Positions 63,300 through 64,000 of a DNA stretch of 64,000 nt are shown here, in pieces; the stretch's first letter is position 1; each line of letters opens with the position of its first letter. A program made the translations under genes and the position numbers. This DNA comes from Chersky-840 sp963764205. GTDB lineage: Bacteria > Actinomycetota > Acidimicrobiia > Acidimicrobiales > UBA8190. The notes beneath the pieces were generated by a model that was not told the origin of the DNA, searched no databases, and saw only the letters and a program-made list of their open reading frames with translations. The stretch spans positions 186,001-250,000 of the forward strand of contig CAVXRN010000003.1 in the NCBI GenBank assembly GCA_963764205.1. The letters are read 5' to 3'.

Positions 63300-64000
63300 G
63301 GGCCGGCCCGGTGGGAGTCGGCCCGGTCGGAGTCGGCCCTGTCGGGCTCCGCCCAGTCGTCGAGTGAGCGACCGCCGCAGTCGTCGAGCAGGACACCGCT
63401 GAGGCGGCGTCCGAGCTCAGCCGGCGCAGAAAGTGGCCCGCTCAGGGCGTGACGCAACACGATCCGCCCGTCGCGGCTGGCCAGACATCCGTCGATGGTC
63501 AGGAGCGCACCGTCGGCGGAGGGGACCGCCAGCGCCCCCAGCGGCAGAGTGCAACCTCCCCCCAGTGCGCCCAGGAAGGCCCGCTCGGCCAGCACCGCGC
63601 CGTGCGCGGCAACGTCGTCCACCGCGGCGAGCAGCTCGAGCACCGCACGGTCACCGTCGCGACACTCCACCGCCAAGGCGCCCTGGGCCACCTGCGGGAG
63701 CAGCGTGCGCGGCTCGAGCACCTCCGCCACGTCGTCGGTCAGGCCCAGTCGCTCGAGCGCGGCCAGGGCCAGGACCCCCGCCCCCACGTCGCGGGCCCGC
63801 TGCAGTCGGGTCGCCATGTTGCCGCGCAGGTCGCTGAAGGTCAGGTCCGGACGCAACCACGCCAGCTGGGCCCGTCGACGCACCGAGCCCGTCGCCACGG
63901 TGGCACCGGCGGGAAGGTCCGCGAGGGTGCACCCGACGAGCGCGTCGCGAGGATCGGCGCGCTCGGGGACGCACGCCAACACGAGGCCCGGGGGAGTCGC
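63296..64000 (-). CDS. hemC: Porphobilinogen deaminase, C-terminal part (runs off window)
   Basis: Polymerises four porphobilinogens into hydroxymethylbilane. The window holds about the last 234 residues: VATGSVRRRAQLAWLRPDL, RGNMATRLQR, LLPQVAQGALAVECR, and the dipyrromethane-cofactor Cys in ERAFLGALGGGCTLPLGA. A C-terminal tail with repeated DRADS units ends the protein. The start lies beyond position 64000. First visible gene of hemC-cobA/hemD-hemB-hemL. Confidence 0.94.
   Translation of the reverse strand, partial: ATPPGLVLACVPERADPRDALVGCTLADLPAGATVATGSVRRRAQLAWLRPDLTFSDLRGNMATRLQRARDVGAGVLALAALERLGLTDDVAEVLEPRTLLPQVAQGALAVECRDGDRAVLELLAAVDDVAAHGAVLAERAFLGALGGGCTLPLGALAVPSADGALLTIDGCLASRDGRIVLRHALSGPLSAPAELGRRLSGVLLDDCGGRSLDDWAEPDRADSDRADSHRAGP

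Noticed and set aside
1..64000. Insertion sequences, integrases, att sites, tRNA or rRNA genes
   Set aside because: I found no transposase or integrase motifs, no terminal repeats with target duplication and no recognisable tRNA cloverleaf or rRNA sequence by reading; a covariance-model search would be the decisive test.

Overview
This 64 kb window is high-GC, gene-dense chromosomal DNA of an actinobacterium. The ctaE-qcrC-qcrA-qcrB block, HelD, a complete nuoA-N operon with a geranylgeranyl-reductase-like gene next to nuoA, an F420-dependent enzyme and a SigB/SigF-type sigma locus support this. Class Acidimicrobiia is my best guess, from gene order and protein flavour only. I see no plasmid, phage, insertion sequence, CRISPR array, rRNA or tRNA.

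Layout. 1-2.7 kb (minus): cytochrome bcc complex and cytochrome oxidase subunit III. 2.7-5.2 kb (minus): HelD. 5.4-10.5 kb (plus): late haem genes hemE-hemH-hemG coupled to an lnt-like gene. 10.6-16.4 kb: an epimerase, a beta-helix lipoprotein and a histidine kinase with two response regulators. 16.6-18.5 kb (plus): two secreted proteins. 18.5-22.0 kb (minus): LLM oxidoreductase, HAD phosphatase and acetyl-CoA synthetase. 22.2-25.4 kb (plus): a large membrane lysyltransferase-type protein carrying a degenerate phosphoesterase region. 25.4-36.3 kb: a general-stress island. 36.4-38.1 kb: GNAT and EAL proteins. 38.1-54.2 kb (minus): complex I, nuoN back to nuoA. 54.3-59.4 kb: isoprenoid-chain reductase, a repeat-rich membrane protein and a GT-C mannosyltransferase-like protein. 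59.4-64 kb (minus): early haem genes hemC-cobA/hemD-hemB-hemL.

How it works together. Complex I, the bcc complex and oxidase subunit III belong to one menaquinone-based respiratory chain. The reductase beside nuoA may saturate the menaquinone tail, and the two haem clusters supply the cytochromes. The stress island looks like a partner-switching network. It has a PAS/GAF-sensing PP2C phosphatase, two STAS anti-anti-sigma factors, two RsbW-like proteins without recognisable ATP-binding boxes, two ATPases with intact boxes (one with a MEDS sensor domain), and a sigma factor. Sequences resembling SigB/SigF promoters (GTTT or GATT, 15-16 nt, GGGTA) lie in front of several small genes in the island and possibly in front of the rsbV-rsbW-sigB operon.

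Caution. At least 20 apparent one-base frameshifts break genes here, including indispensable ones (nuoG, nuoF, nuoE, nuoN, hemB, hemL, qcrA, qcrC). Protein similarity resumes at once in another frame, so assembly or sequencing indels are the simplest explanation. I give such genes as one feature spanning the reconstructed reading frame and state where the frame breaks.
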